From NCBI GenBank assembly GCA_022446965.1, contig JAKVBV010000007.1, positions 1-64,000 on the forward strand: a DNA stretch of 64,000 nt, written 5' to 3'. The notes beneath the pieces are model-generated. The model saw only the letters and a list, made by a program, of their open reading frames with translations. It was not told where the DNA came from and made no database searches. The translations under genes were made by a program, and so were the position numbers. This DNA comes from Phycisphaerales bacterium. GTDB taxonomy: Bacteria; Planctomycetota; Phycisphaerae; Phycisphaerales; SM1A02. Numbering within the stretch: the first letter of the stretch is position 1; every line of letters starts with the position of its first letter. Below, in pieces: positions 26,554 through 35,199 of the stretch.

Positions 26554-28139
26554 TCAGCGCCGCCCTTGCGGTTCTGATTATTGCCGCACCCGAGCCTGCA
26601 GTGGTGCAGGCGCTTGCAGTCCGTGGTGGCGTGTTGATGGTGCCCATGCAGGCACAGTCATCGCCGTGGCCAGACACGGTTGCGGTGCGCTGGACGATGG
26701 ACGATGGGACGCAACGAGATCACGCCCAAGTGGTGTGGGTGGATGCACCACCGACCTTGGAACGCCATTGGGCGGTGCATCCGGCGCCCATGCGCGTGCG
26801 GCGCATCGCCGACGTCCCAGGTCGCGGCGGCGCGTCTACCGGCCTGGGGCCGCATCTCATCTTGTCCGTGCCGTGCGATGCTGTTGGGCCGCTGCACATT
26901 GGTGACTCCAGCGTGCAACTGCAGTACCACGACCTGCCCACGAGCATGCCGGATCTTCGACTGGATCCTTCATCGCCACTGGGACCAGGACCGGCTCGCG
27001 TCGCCTCAGCACACACGCCTGGCACGGCGGCCAGTGCGTTCTGGCGGTGGGAGTTGCTGTGCACCGCTGACGGTGTGCACGCGCCGCCGCTACCGGCGGA
27101 CGCACTGGACCGCAGCGTCGCCATGGAGTCCGTCGGACGATGGCGGGTGCTGATGCATGCCATTGCCGAGTTGGATCGAGGCAATGCTCGCGCCGTGCTC
27201 GAAGCGCTTACGGCTCGCGTTGAGGGGCCTGCAGGCACACTGGCTGCATGGGAAGCCCGGCCGCAGCAACTCACGTTTCTGTTCAACGTGCTCACGGCTG
27301 CGCCCGAAGCTCGACAGGCGGTGATCGATGCGTGGCTGTTCCATGGTGCGCCGATGACCAGTTGGCCTCGCGCGGCGATGCAGGAACACATGGAACTGGT
27401 TTTTACCAATGCCGATGTCGTCCCGCAGGTCGTCGAGGTCGCCTGGGCGCGGGATGAAGAGATTCCCCTGGCGGTGCATGTTCCGGCTCGGCACATGGCC
27501 AAAGAACCGCTCACGCGCGAAGTGGAAGCCTGTGTGCTGGCCATGCAATACGGCGGCATTGCCGGAGCATGGACGTTGCCATGCAGAATGCACGCTCCAG
27601 TCCCACCGGGGCTGTCGATCGACGCATTCGCACCGATGATGACCTTGCATGATGCCCAGAAACTGCAGCAAGGTATGCCGCTTGCTGCCGGGCATCGCAC
27701 GGTGGCTCAGGTGCGTCGTGTGCTTGGCCGCTGGGAAGTACTCGTTGAGTGCCAGGGCATGGGTCCACCTGTTCCGACGCAGGCGCAGGTTACCGGTACG
27801 ACGATCGCAGATCTCAAGGGGACTGAAGCCCTGCTGGTTCGAGTGGCGCACGGCGGTCGAGAGGATGCCGTCATCGTGCGACCGGACGGGTGGCATGTGT
27901 CCAGCGGCGATCGATCCGGCATGGACGTGCACATCGCCCCGCGTGATCACGGTTGGGTGGCTCGCGTCCAACTGCCATCGCACTGGACCAGCGCACCGTT
28001 TGGTTTGGGGCTCGCTCGGACCCATCGTGGCTCAACAGCGGTGGAGACGGCCTTCATGTCTTGTGGGCCCAATGAGCACGCACCATGCCTGGTGATCATT
28101 GATCCTTCGGCGTGGGCCGCTGGTCCTCACGGGAAGTGA
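26550..28139 (+). CDS. Secreted hypothetical protein
   Basis: I do not recognise this 529-residue product. The N-terminus MISAALAVLIIAAPEPAVV is a short hydrophobic export-signal-like stretch. The rest is soluble, Ala/Pro/His-rich, with a segment describing helices (RWRVLMHAIAELDRGNARAVLEALTARVE) around residues 190-220 and beta-rich C-terminal parts. The ATG overlaps the gmk stop, so it is probably translationally coupled to gmk. No catalytic motif is evident. Confidence 0.6.
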   Translation: MISAALAVLIIAAPEPAVVQALAVRGGVLMVPMQAQSSPWPDTVAVRWTMDDGTQRDHAQVVWVDAPPTLERHWAVHPAPMRVRRIADVPGRGGASTGLGPHLILSVPCDAVGPLHIGDSSVQLQYHDLPTSMPDLRLDPSSPLGPGPARVASAHTPGTAASAFWRWELLCTADGVHAPPLPADALDRSVAMESVGRWRVLMHAIAELDRGNARAVLEALTARVEGPAGTLAAWEARPQQLTFLFNVLTAAPEARQAVIDAWLFHGAPMTSWPRAAMQEHMELVFTNADVVPQVVEVAWARDEEIPLAVHVPARHMAKEPLTREVEACVLAMQYGGIAGAWTLPCRMHAPVPPGLSIDAFAPMMTLHDAQKLQQGMPLAAGHRTVAQVRRVLGRWEVLVECQGMGPPVPTQAQVTGTTIADLKGTEALLVRVAHGGREDAVIVRPDGWHVSSGDRSGMDVHIAPRDHGWVARVQLPSHWTSAPFGLGLARTHRGSTAVETAFMSCGPNEHAPCLVIIDPSAWAAGPHGK

Positions 28140-28153
28140 GCCGCTGAAAAAGA

Positions 28154-28187
28154 CAGCACGCCGCGGCATGCTGGCCACGGCGTGCTG
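28154..28187 (-). terminator. Intrinsic terminator for the FG-GAP/dockerin gene
   Basis: A 10-bp perfect stem (CAGCACGCCG / CGGCGTGCTG) with a 14-base loop. Read on the minus strand it is followed by TCTTTTTC, a proper T-run, about 20 bases after the stop of the 962-residue gene. On the plus strand there is no T-run. Confidence 0.8.
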
Positions 28188-28207
28188 GAATCACTCAGAA
28201 GAGGGGA

Positions 28208-31096
28208 TCAGCCTTCGCAGCCGCCCCAACCGTCGATCAAGCGAATGATGTCCACGGCATTCACGGCACCGTCGTCATTCAGATCACATTCGGGGCTCAT
28301 GGCCGGTCGGCCCATGCCACGCAGCAGGTGGATAAGGTCCAGCACGTCCACCTGGAGGTTGCCGTCGAAGTCGCCATCACACGCGGCGGCTACCCCATTG
28401 AAGACATGCATGCCCACGGCGCCCGGGATGACCGGGGCGGCATTGAACACACCCATGCGTGGTGCACCGGCGATCACGGCTGTGCCGAAGTCTCCTTGTG
28501 CAAACGCGAGGCTGCTGCCAAAGGCCTGCAGGTTGGGGTTGTTGTACGAATCACCGAAGTTGAGCGTAGGTGGCGTGATTGTTTCACGCTCCTGCCAGTC
28601 CGGAGCACCCACGTTGTTGAACAGCACTACGGCGCCACTGCCGGCACCGGTCGCGGTGGTGTGCTTGGGCGCACCCACGGCCAGTTGCGTGCCGGCGAAG
28701 GCCAGCGAACTGCCGAACATGTCGGCATTCTCGCCATCGGTCATTATGAGTTCGACGGGGGCGTTGGCGCCCCAGGTCGACGTGGCGACATCGTAGGTGT
28801 ACACGTACACGGAGCCGGTGTCGTCGTCGTCCACTGTGTCACGTTGGGCCCAAGGGGCACCGATTGCGAGTTGATCGCCGGTCACGGCGATGGAGGTGCC
28901 AAAGGCCTCGAAGTTCGCCAAACCCACGAGCGTTTCCATGTAGGCAACCTGCATGGTCGCAGTGTCGAGGGTGTATACCAAGACGCGGCCGTTGAGGAGT
29001 TCAGGATCGTCGATGTCCAGATCGAGGTCGGCGAGCTGCGAGCATTCGGCATCGATGAAGCCGGTGACGCCACCAGTGCCAGGTGCGCCGATGAAGACCC
29101 ACACTTGCCCGTCGTGCTCAACAGCGGCCACGGATGTGCCCATCACCTGATGCGGGAAGGGATCGGTGCCAGCGGCCAAGTTGTCCGGAATCAGGCCCAG
29201 CAGACCCAAGCCATAGTTGTCGCTGACAATAGGTTCGCCCGTGGCGTTGTCGATGGCACCCGACACACGCTCCGCGGTGTACTCACCGCCGGGCCCCACC
29301 GGCGGAGTGAGCTTCACCAAGAAGCCGCCGCCACGTCCGCAGGATGTGGGGTCGAAGGGCGTGCCGGTGTCTGATGGAGGCACGGCTCGTGTTACGTCAC
29401 TAGGGCAGGGCTGATCATCCTCGCATGACAAGCCAGACACGGGGGAACCGCCAACGACGACGCAATCCCACGGTCCGGAGGGCATCTGCACACAGTCATC
29501 TTCGAAGCAGCACGCCACCGGGCCAGGGCCTGTGATCGCACCTGCGATATCGTCAAAGAGAATGCCGTCCGCGTCAGCACAATCGGCGCCGGTGGCAGCG
29601 AAGACCGCGTCTTCTGTAACGCACGTTCCGGTGACATCACCACCCATGACAATGTTGGTGCCGTTGAATATAAACGATGGATAGGCGCCGTTGCCGTCAT
29701 ACCAAGGCATGCCTGCGACAACGATGATGTCGCCATTGGCCAGTTCGAGAATGGTGGACGACGCGCCGATGCCGTTTTGCACCACGGCGCGGGACTCATC
29801 GCCATCACATGCACAAGCCGATTGCGGCATGCCTGAGCGAGGTCCGGTCAGTTCAAGTGGGGCACTGTCGGTTGCGGTGTACTGCAGCACCTGGATGTTC
29901 GCGATGCCGAAGCAGTCTGCCTGGGTCAGATCTTGAATGTCGATGGAGGGATCAGCTGCATCGCCGAGCAACTGCGCCACAAAGCCATAGGAATAGCCCA
30001 GTGTGGCGGTGGTTGCCGCAAAGCAGTTCTCGGCCGTCACGGGGTACAGCGTGGTGCTGGCAATCGTGCCGTTCGTCACGCCAAGATCAGCAACGAAGCC
30101 GATGCCCAGCCCGTTGATGGCCGCGACCAGTTCGGTGAACGTATCGTAATCCGCGTCGGTGAGATCGAAGGGGTAGGTGCCACCATTGGGCCCGCCGATC
30201 ACCGTGAGCGTGAACGTAATGCCCGCAAGGTCCACCGTGGCGCCGGTCGTGCCGTCGCCGATATCGGGGTAGTTCACCGTGAAGCCGTCTTCGCCTTCGG
30301 CATTGATGGCGTCGGCGAGTTCGCCAAGCGTGTCGTACTCCGGCTGCGTAAAGTCGTAGACATAGGTGTCTGCCGCGAGGCCGTCGGTGAGGATGAGCGT
30401 GAGGGCATTGCCTGCCACCTCTGCGGTGGCCAGCGTGGTTTGCAGTGTGCCGTTGTGGAACACGCTGATCGCGTTGGGGCTGGTTGTTTCCGATGCAGTG
30501 ATCGGCTGCCAGTCCGCGCCATCGTGCGCCAGCATGAAGAGACGACCTTCGGGCACGATCTCACCAGGGAGCGCCTCGGCATCAGGATTGCAGTCGATGC
30601 CGATGAAGTCCTTGGCGGCCACGTTCGGTGGACCAGCCAAACCAATCACGATCACACTGCCGTCACTGCTGATGGAGAGTGACGTGCCGAAGGGCTGCGC
30701 GAACCCAGTTTGGCCGAGCAGACCACCATCGAAGACGTCGGGCGTGATGGTTTGGTGTGTCGTCCACGTGCCAGCGGTGGCGTCGTAGCCGAGGATGTAC
30801 ACGGCACCTTCTGGCCACTCGCTGGCCTGCGTGTCGTAGCACCCGGCCGGAATGGGCTGCACCGGAATGTCGAGATCGGGATAGACCTCGGACAAACGGA
30901 AGGACGGACCAGACACCACAAGCAACATGTCGTCACCAGTCACCAGACCGTTGGCGGTCGTGGCGGCGACGGCATAGCCGTTGCGCATGCCATGGGTGTC
31001 ATTGGGCAATGACACCTGCACAGATTGTTGTGCCACGGCCGAAGCGCTCACGCAGGCCGTAACGACCGCGCCCAGTAGGACTCTTCCCAGATTCAT
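28208..31096 (-). CDS. Secreted FG-GAP beta-propeller protein with dockerin-type C-terminus
   Basis: A 962-residue exported protein. The signal peptide is LGRVLLGAVVTACVSASAVA. Repeats of the FG-GAP type recur, for example FGTSLSISSDGSVIVIG, FGTSIAVTGDQLAIGAPW and FGSSLAFAGTQLAVGAPK, indicating an integrin-like propeller. Residues about 200-310 hold an insertion of two related modules. The C-terminal 60 residues form two dockerin-like Ca-binding repeats (DFDGNLQVDVLDLIHLLRG, DLNDDGAVNAVDIIRLIDG). It is probably surface-associated. SD GAGAGG precedes the ATG at 31096. Confidence 0.82.
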   Translation of the reverse strand: MNLGRVLLGAVVTACVSASAVAQQSVQVSLPNDTHGMRNGYAVAATTANGLVTGDDMLLVVSGPSFRLSEVYPDLDIPVQPIPAGCYDTQASEWPEGAVYILGYDATAGTWTTHQTITPDVFDGGLLGQTGFAQPFGTSLSISSDGSVIVIGLAGPPNVAAKDFIGIDCNPDAEALPGEIVPEGRLFMLAHDGADWQPITASETTSPNAISVFHNGTLQTTLATAEVAGNALTLILTDGLAADTYVYDFTQPEYDTLGELADAINAEGEDGFTVNYPDIGDGTTGATVDLAGITFTLTVIGGPNGGTYPFDLTDADYDTFTELVAAINGLGIGFVADLGVTNGTIASTTLYPVTAENCFAATTATLGYSYGFVAQLLGDAADPSIDIQDLTQADCFGIANIQVLQYTATDSAPLELTGPRSGMPQSACACDGDESRAVVQNGIGASSTILELANGDIIVVAGMPWYDGNGAYPSFIFNGTNIVMGGDVTGTCVTEDAVFAATGADCADADGILFDDIAGAITGPGPVACCFEDDCVQMPSGPWDCVVVGGSPVSGLSCEDDQPCPSDVTRAVPPSDTGTPFDPTSCGRGGGFLVKLTPPVGPGGEYTAERVSGAIDNATGEPIVSDNYGLGLLGLIPDNLAAGTDPFPHQVMGTSVAAVEHDGQVWVFIGAPGTGGVTGFIDAECSQLADLDLDIDDPELLNGRVLVYTLDTATMQVAYMETLVGLANFEAFGTSIAVTGDQLAIGAPWAQRDTVDDDDTGSVYVYTYDVATSTWGANAPVELIMTDGENADMFGSSLAFAGTQLAVGAPKHTTATGAGSGAVVLFNNVGAPDWQERETITPPTLNFGDSYNNPNLQAFGSSLAFAQGDFGTAVIAGAPRMGVFNAAPVIPGAVGMHVFNGVAAACDGDFDGNLQVDVLDLIHLLRGMGRPAMSPECDLNDDGAVNAVDIIRLIDGWGGCEG

Positions 31097-31150
31097 GCCT
31101 CTCAGTATCCTCGCTGGCACCACCCCTGTGCAAGCATACGCGGCGATCTG

Positions 31151-32119
31151 TCAGACAGTTGCGGGCACCATTTCCACCACATCGGCGAGCAGGGCATCCG
31201 GGGTGAGGCCCTCAGCATGGGCTTCGTAGGTGGTCGCCACACGGTGCCGCAGGGCTGGAAGGACGTGACTCCGAACATCGGCCGAGGTCACAGCGGTGCG
31301 GCCATGTCGCAGCGCGGTGACCTTGGCGGCCAGAATCAGGGCCTGGGCAGCTCGCGGAGAGGCCCCAAATCGCAGATATCGACCGATTCGAGGGGGTGCG
31401 GATGGGTCTTCGGGCCGGGTGGCCATCACAAGCCGGACGGCGTCATCACGGGCGGATGGTGGCACCTCAACGGCTCGCACGGCGGCCTGATGGGCGATCA
31501 CCTGATCTGCGGTGAGCACCTGGCTCGCCGAGGGCTGAGAGACCCCCGTGGTGCGGTCGAGAATCTCGGCCAACGTGGCGGCATCCGGGGCTGGGACTAG
31601 CACCTTGAGCAAGAACCTGTCGAGCTGGGCCTCGGGCAATGGATACGTGCCCTCTTGTTCCACCGGGTTCTGCGTGGCCAGCACGAGGAAGGGTGGGTCG
31701 AGCAGGCGGGTTTCGCCGCCTGCAGTGACCGATCGTTCCTGCATGGCTTCCAACAGGGCTGACTGTGTTTTGGGCGTGGCTCGGTTGATTTCGTCGGCGA
31801 GCACGATTTGGGCGAAGATCGGTCCCTTGCGGAACACGAATCGCCGGCCGTCGCTGTCTTCCTCGACGATCGTCGTGCCGGTGACATCAGCAGGCATGAG
31901 ATCCGGCGTGAATTGAATGCGGCTGAACTGCACATCGATGGCGTCAGCGATCGACCGCACCAGCAGCGTCTTGCCCAACCCGGGCACACCTTCCAGAAGG
32001 GCATGGCCGCCAGCGAACAGACACGTGAGTGTCTGTTCGACCACTTCATCCTGACCAACAATCACCGAGCCGATCGCGGAGCGAAGGGCGTCCCAATCCT
32101 GCCTGAAGTCCCCGTTCAT
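31151..32119 (-). CDS. MoxR-family AAA+ ATPase
   Basis: A 322-residue AAA+ chaperone. Walker A is EGVPGLGKT, Walker B VLADEINRA with the MoxR signature PKTQSALLEAMQER, sensor 1 ATQNPVEQEGTYPLPEAQ. MoxR proteins usually mature a partner containing von Willebrand A or DUF58 domains encoded next door; none is visible here. The gene lies 5 bases downstream of the His-rich protein gene, so the two are co-transcribed. Confidence 0.93.
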   Translation of the reverse strand: MNGDFRQDWDALRSAIGSVIVGQDEVVEQTLTCLFAGGHALLEGVPGLGKTLLVRSIADAIDVQFSRIQFTPDLMPADVTGTTIVEEDSDGRRFVFRKGPIFAQIVLADEINRATPKTQSALLEAMQERSVTAGGETRLLDPPFLVLATQNPVEQEGTYPLPEAQLDRFLLKVLVPAPDAATLAEILDRTTGVSQPSASQVLTADQVIAHQAAVRAVEVPPSARDDAVRLVMATRPEDPSAPPRIGRYLRFGASPRAAQALILAAKVTALRHGRTAVTSADVRSHVLPALRHRVATTYEAHAEGLTPDALLADVVEMVPATV

Positions 32120-32124
32120 CGTGT

Positions 32125-33273
32125 TCAGTCGTCGCCCTTCTTGGCCCGGTTCTTGTTCCGGGCCTTCTTGCCGGCCCCCGCCTGCTTCGCAGCGGCCGCG
32201 TGCTGATCTTCCATGGCGTTCCGTGCTTCGGGGGTCATGCCGGCGCGGCGAATGATGGTGCCGAGAATGCGATTGGCGAGATCGTGATTGCCCAGTGCAT
32301 TGGCCTTGTCGATTGCGACGAATGCCGCAGCGCGGCGCACATTGCGCTCGAGCGACTGATCGTTGACCAATGAGACCATCAGTTCAAGGCACTGGTGATC
32401 GTCCATCGATTCGCTGGCGTACCAGATGCTCAACATGGCAACGCCCATGTCCTCGGCGAGGTGTGCACCAACTTCGCGTGCGTAGGCCAGTTGTTCCACG
32501 AAGCTGGTCGCCGCGGCCTTGAAGTGTTCGGCACCGTCGTCGTGATGGCCATGGTCGTGATGGTCATCGTGTTCACAGGGGCCGAAGTGCGGCGGCGGCC
32601 ATGGTGGCTCCATCTCCGCATGGGCACGTTCGAGTTCCATCTCGAGCTGGTGGATGTGGTGGTCCATCTCTCCACCGTGGCCCTCGTGCACGTCCCAGTG
32701 GCCGTCCTTGTCGCCGTGATGGCCGTGATCGTCGTGGTCGTGGCCATGCCCATGGCCTTCATTCCAGTGGTGGTGGCCGTGTCCATCGTGGGTCTTGAAG
32801 AAGTGCCCGCCGGTGTGCTGGGGGCCGCCCGGCGGCGTCCCCATGAAGACAGTGCCAGACAACGCACCAAGGATGGCGTCGATCTCAGCATCATCGGCGC
32901 CCCCGAGGCGATCGATCAGGGTGTTCAGGTCGATGTCCACATGCTGCTGCAGGCGGCCGATCGCATCGGTGGCGTCGAAGTGCCGCACGGTTTCGTGCCG
33001 TTCACCGTCGGGCCCGATCACGATGGCGCGGATCACGCCTTCGCCATGCACGTCTCCATCATTCCCCCCATGTCCTGCGTGTGCATCCACCTGTACATCG
33101 ACTTCAACCTCACCGAGCTGACCGAACACTCTGCTCAGACTGATGCCTGCGGGCACGTCGAATGTCATGTTGCGTTCGACTTTGATTTCACGTGGCTGAT
33201 CGTGTTCAGCGATACCAAGAGAAAGCACGCCCATTCCAAGCGTGGTGGCGATCGAAGTGGCGACGAGATGCAT
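32125..33273 (-). CDS. Histidine-rich secreted protein
   Basis: A 382-residue protein not matched to a known family. A signal-like N-terminus (LVATSIATTLGMGVLSLGIA) is followed by a soluble domain, then a His/Asp/Gly-rich region at residues about 153-250 with runs such as HDGHGHHHWNEGHGHGHDH. The C-terminal 120 residues are helical and end in a Lys/Arg-rich tail. The His clusters suggest binding of Zn, Ni, Cu or Fe. The start at 33273 has a perfect AGGAGG SD and heads the signal. It precedes moxR in one operon. Confidence 0.75.
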   Translation of the reverse strand: MHLVATSIATTLGMGVLSLGIAEHDQPREIKVERNMTFDVPAGISLSRVFGQLGEVEVDVQVDAHAGHGGNDGDVHGEGVIRAIVIGPDGERHETVRHFDATDAIGRLQQHVDIDLNTLIDRLGGADDAEIDAILGALSGTVFMGTPPGGPQHTGGHFFKTHDGHGHHHWNEGHGHGHDHDDHGHHGDKDGHWDVHEGHGGEMDHHIHQLEMELERAHAEMEPPWPPPHFGPCEHDDHHDHGHHDDGAEHFKAAATSFVEQLAYAREVGAHLAEDMGVAMLSIWYASESMDDHQCLELMVSLVNDQSLERNVRRAAAFVAIDKANALGNHDLANRILGTIIRRAGMTPEARNAMEDQHAAAAKQAGAGKKARNKNRAKKGDD

Positions 33274-33329
33274 GGCAGGCCTCCTGGCCGTCACGATCCA
33301 CAAGCGGCGTGCGGCGCACGGGCCCGAGT

Positions 33330-34595
33330 CTACTCGCCACCGGAGATTCGTTCGACCTTCAGTCGCACGATGTGCGTGGGCTGGGCCTCCAGCACGGTGC
33401 ATAGTAGCCCGTGACCTTCAATCACCGATCCAGGGTCAGGCACTTGCCCGGAGATGGCGAGCGCCCAGCCGCCTACTGTGTCGTACTCGTCGTCTTCAGG
33501 GAGGTCCACGCCGATCGCTTCATTGAAGTCATCAATATGAAAGCGTGCGTCCACTTGCCAGGTGCCGTCGTCGTACTCGGCGAGATCAGGCTCTTCATCG
33601 TCACCGTCTTCGTGTTCGTCGTAGATCTCACCGACGATCTCTTCTAGGACGTCCTCGATCGTGACCAGCCCCGCGGTGCCGCCGTACTCATCAACAACGA
33701 TTGCCATGTGCACTTCGGCGCGTTGGAAATCGGCCAGCAGATCCTGCACCGGTTTGGTGTCGGGAACCACGATGGGTGTGCGAAGCAGGGGGCGGAGTGC
33801 AAAGTCGGTGGCGTCTTCCCCCAGGAATGGCACGAGATCCTTCACGTACAGGATGCCCGCGATGTGATCGAGGTCTTCCTCGAACACGGGAATGCGGGAG
33901 TGTCCTTCTTCGCGAATGAAGCTGCGAATCACCGCGAGGTCGTCGGTGAATTCGATGCCTTCAATCTCAGTGCGAGGTGTCATTACCTCACCCACATCGG
34001 TGCTTGCGAAGTCGACCACGTTTTCCAACAACGTGGCGGCACCCTCATCGATCACGCCTTCACGCTGCTGTTGCTCGATGCTGCGCAAGAGATCTGATTC
34101 CGGATCGCCGTTGCGGCCGTGCTCACGGAGGTTGGCGCCACTGAGTCGCTTGACAATTTCATCGATAAGACGAGGCAGCCAGGCCACCACCTTGCCGCCC
34201 AATGAGGCGCTGCGAAGCATGAACAAGGACCGTCGTGCCACCGAAGCGCCAACGTATCGCGCCATCGCGTTGGCGAGCGACACGGGGCCGATCCAGAGCA
34301 GGAGCAATGCAATGCAGGCTGAGCCGATGATCCACGGCGTTTGCGTGTGCAGCGCATCCGTGCTGATCAACCAGCACACCAGAAACGAAGCATTGAAGAA
34401 CACGGCCTTGACCGTGAGGATTTCCACAGCGTCGTCGAGGCCAGGTTCCAGTCGCAGCCAGCGTGGCGATTCTTCACCGCCAAGTCGTTCGGCGAGATCG
34501 TGGCGACGTCCGGTTCGCAGCCAGCGCGCCAGCGTGGATGTCCAAATGGCCAGCACCCAGGCCACCGCTGTGGCGATCCAGAAGAGCTCGTTCAT
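33330..34595 (-). CDS. HlyC/CorC-family CBS-domain membrane protein
   Basis: A 421-residue protein with an N-terminal membrane domain (DUF21-like, hydrophobic segments at about residues 1-20, 60-80 and 88-110). Two CBS domains follow (VMTPRTEIEGIEF, RIPVFEEDLDHIAGILYVKDL, then HMAIVVDEYGGTAGLVTIEDVLEEIVGEI), and a C-terminal CorC_HlyC domain. Members are linked to Mg/Co efflux or magnesium homeostasis. Its ATG overlaps the ybeY stop by 4 bases, a common ybeY-corC pairing. Confidence 0.9.
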   Translation of the reverse strand: MNELFWIATAVAWVLAIWTSTLARWLRTGRRHDLAERLGGEESPRWLRLEPGLDDAVEILTVKAVFFNASFLVCWLISTDALHTQTPWIIGSACIALLLLWIGPVSLANAMARYVGASVARRSLFMLRSASLGGKVVAWLPRLIDEIVKRLSGANLREHGRNGDPESDLLRSIEQQQREGVIDEGAATLLENVVDFASTDVGEVMTPRTEIEGIEFTDDLAVIRSFIREEGHSRIPVFEEDLDHIAGILYVKDLVPFLGEDATDFALRPLLRTPIVVPDTKPVQDLLADFQRAEVHMAIVVDEYGGTAGLVTIEDVLEEIVGEIYDEHEDGDDEEPDLAEYDDGTWQVDARFHIDDFNEAIGVDLPEDDEYDTVGGWALAISGQVPDPGSVIEGHGLLCTVLEAQPTHIVRLKVERISGGE

Positions 34596-35143
34596 GATGC
34601 ATCCCCCGAGATGGCGTCGCGACCGATGGCCGTGAGCAGGGCATCTTGTGCCGCGTACATGCGGGCTTGGTCAGCGGGCGTGTGATCATCGTGGCCGCAG
34701 CAATGCAGCAACCCGTGCAGCACATACAGCAGCAGTTCGTCCTGCCAGCAGTAGCCGCGTGAAGTGGCTTGCCGCTTGGCTTCGTCCAGACACACCGCGA
34801 TATCCACATCCAGTGGCCCCTCGACATCCGTCTCAAAGGTGAGCACATCGGTGGTCGTATCGAGATCGTGCCAGGTGCGGTGCAGGTGGATCATGGTCGC
34901 GTCGTCCACGATCTGAATGCCAATCCGGCTCACCGTGCGGTCAAGGTGGCTGCATGCGGCATCCACTAATTCGCACAGTGACAACGCGTCGGCCTGTGGT
35001 GCCGGGCCGGCGTCGATTTCAATGGCATGGGTGAGGGCGGGGTGATCACGGCCAGCTGAAGGTTCAGGAGGGAGATCACCCTCGGCCGACGAGCCAGGCT
35101 CGTCGCGTTCGGCTGCCCCCGATTGATCGAGTGTGCTGTGCAT
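34592..35143 (-). CDS. ybeY: Endoribonuclease YbeY
   Basis: A zinc-dependent RNase for 16S rRNA 3' maturation and ribosome quality control. The metal-binding signature HGLLHCCGHDDHTPAD matches H-G-xLH-xx-GxDH. The family fold starts near residue 60; residues 1-50 form a Pro/Glu/Asp-rich extension. I chose the ATG at 35143 (183 residues), though a TTG at 35164 is possible. Downstream corC is translationally coupled. Confidence 0.9.
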   Translation of the reverse strand: MHSTLDQSGAAERDEPGSSAEGDLPPEPSAGRDHPALTHAIEIDAGPAPQADALSLCELVDAACSHLDRTVSRIGIQIVDDATMIHLHRTWHDLDTTTDVLTFETDVEGPLDVDIAVCLDEAKRQATSRGYCWQDELLLYVLHGLLHCCGHDDHTPADQARMYAAQDALLTAIGRDAISGDAS

Positions 35144-35199
35144 TGCGTCAGTATCGCCGCTCAATGGCCGTCAGTCCAGAAATCGTCGCCAAGGACCGC

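Noticed and set aside
32395-33414. 339-residue hydrophobic Val-rich frame on the plus strand
   Set aside because: Val and Met repeats arise from antisense His codons of the histidine-rich gene; it would be a spurious membrane protein.
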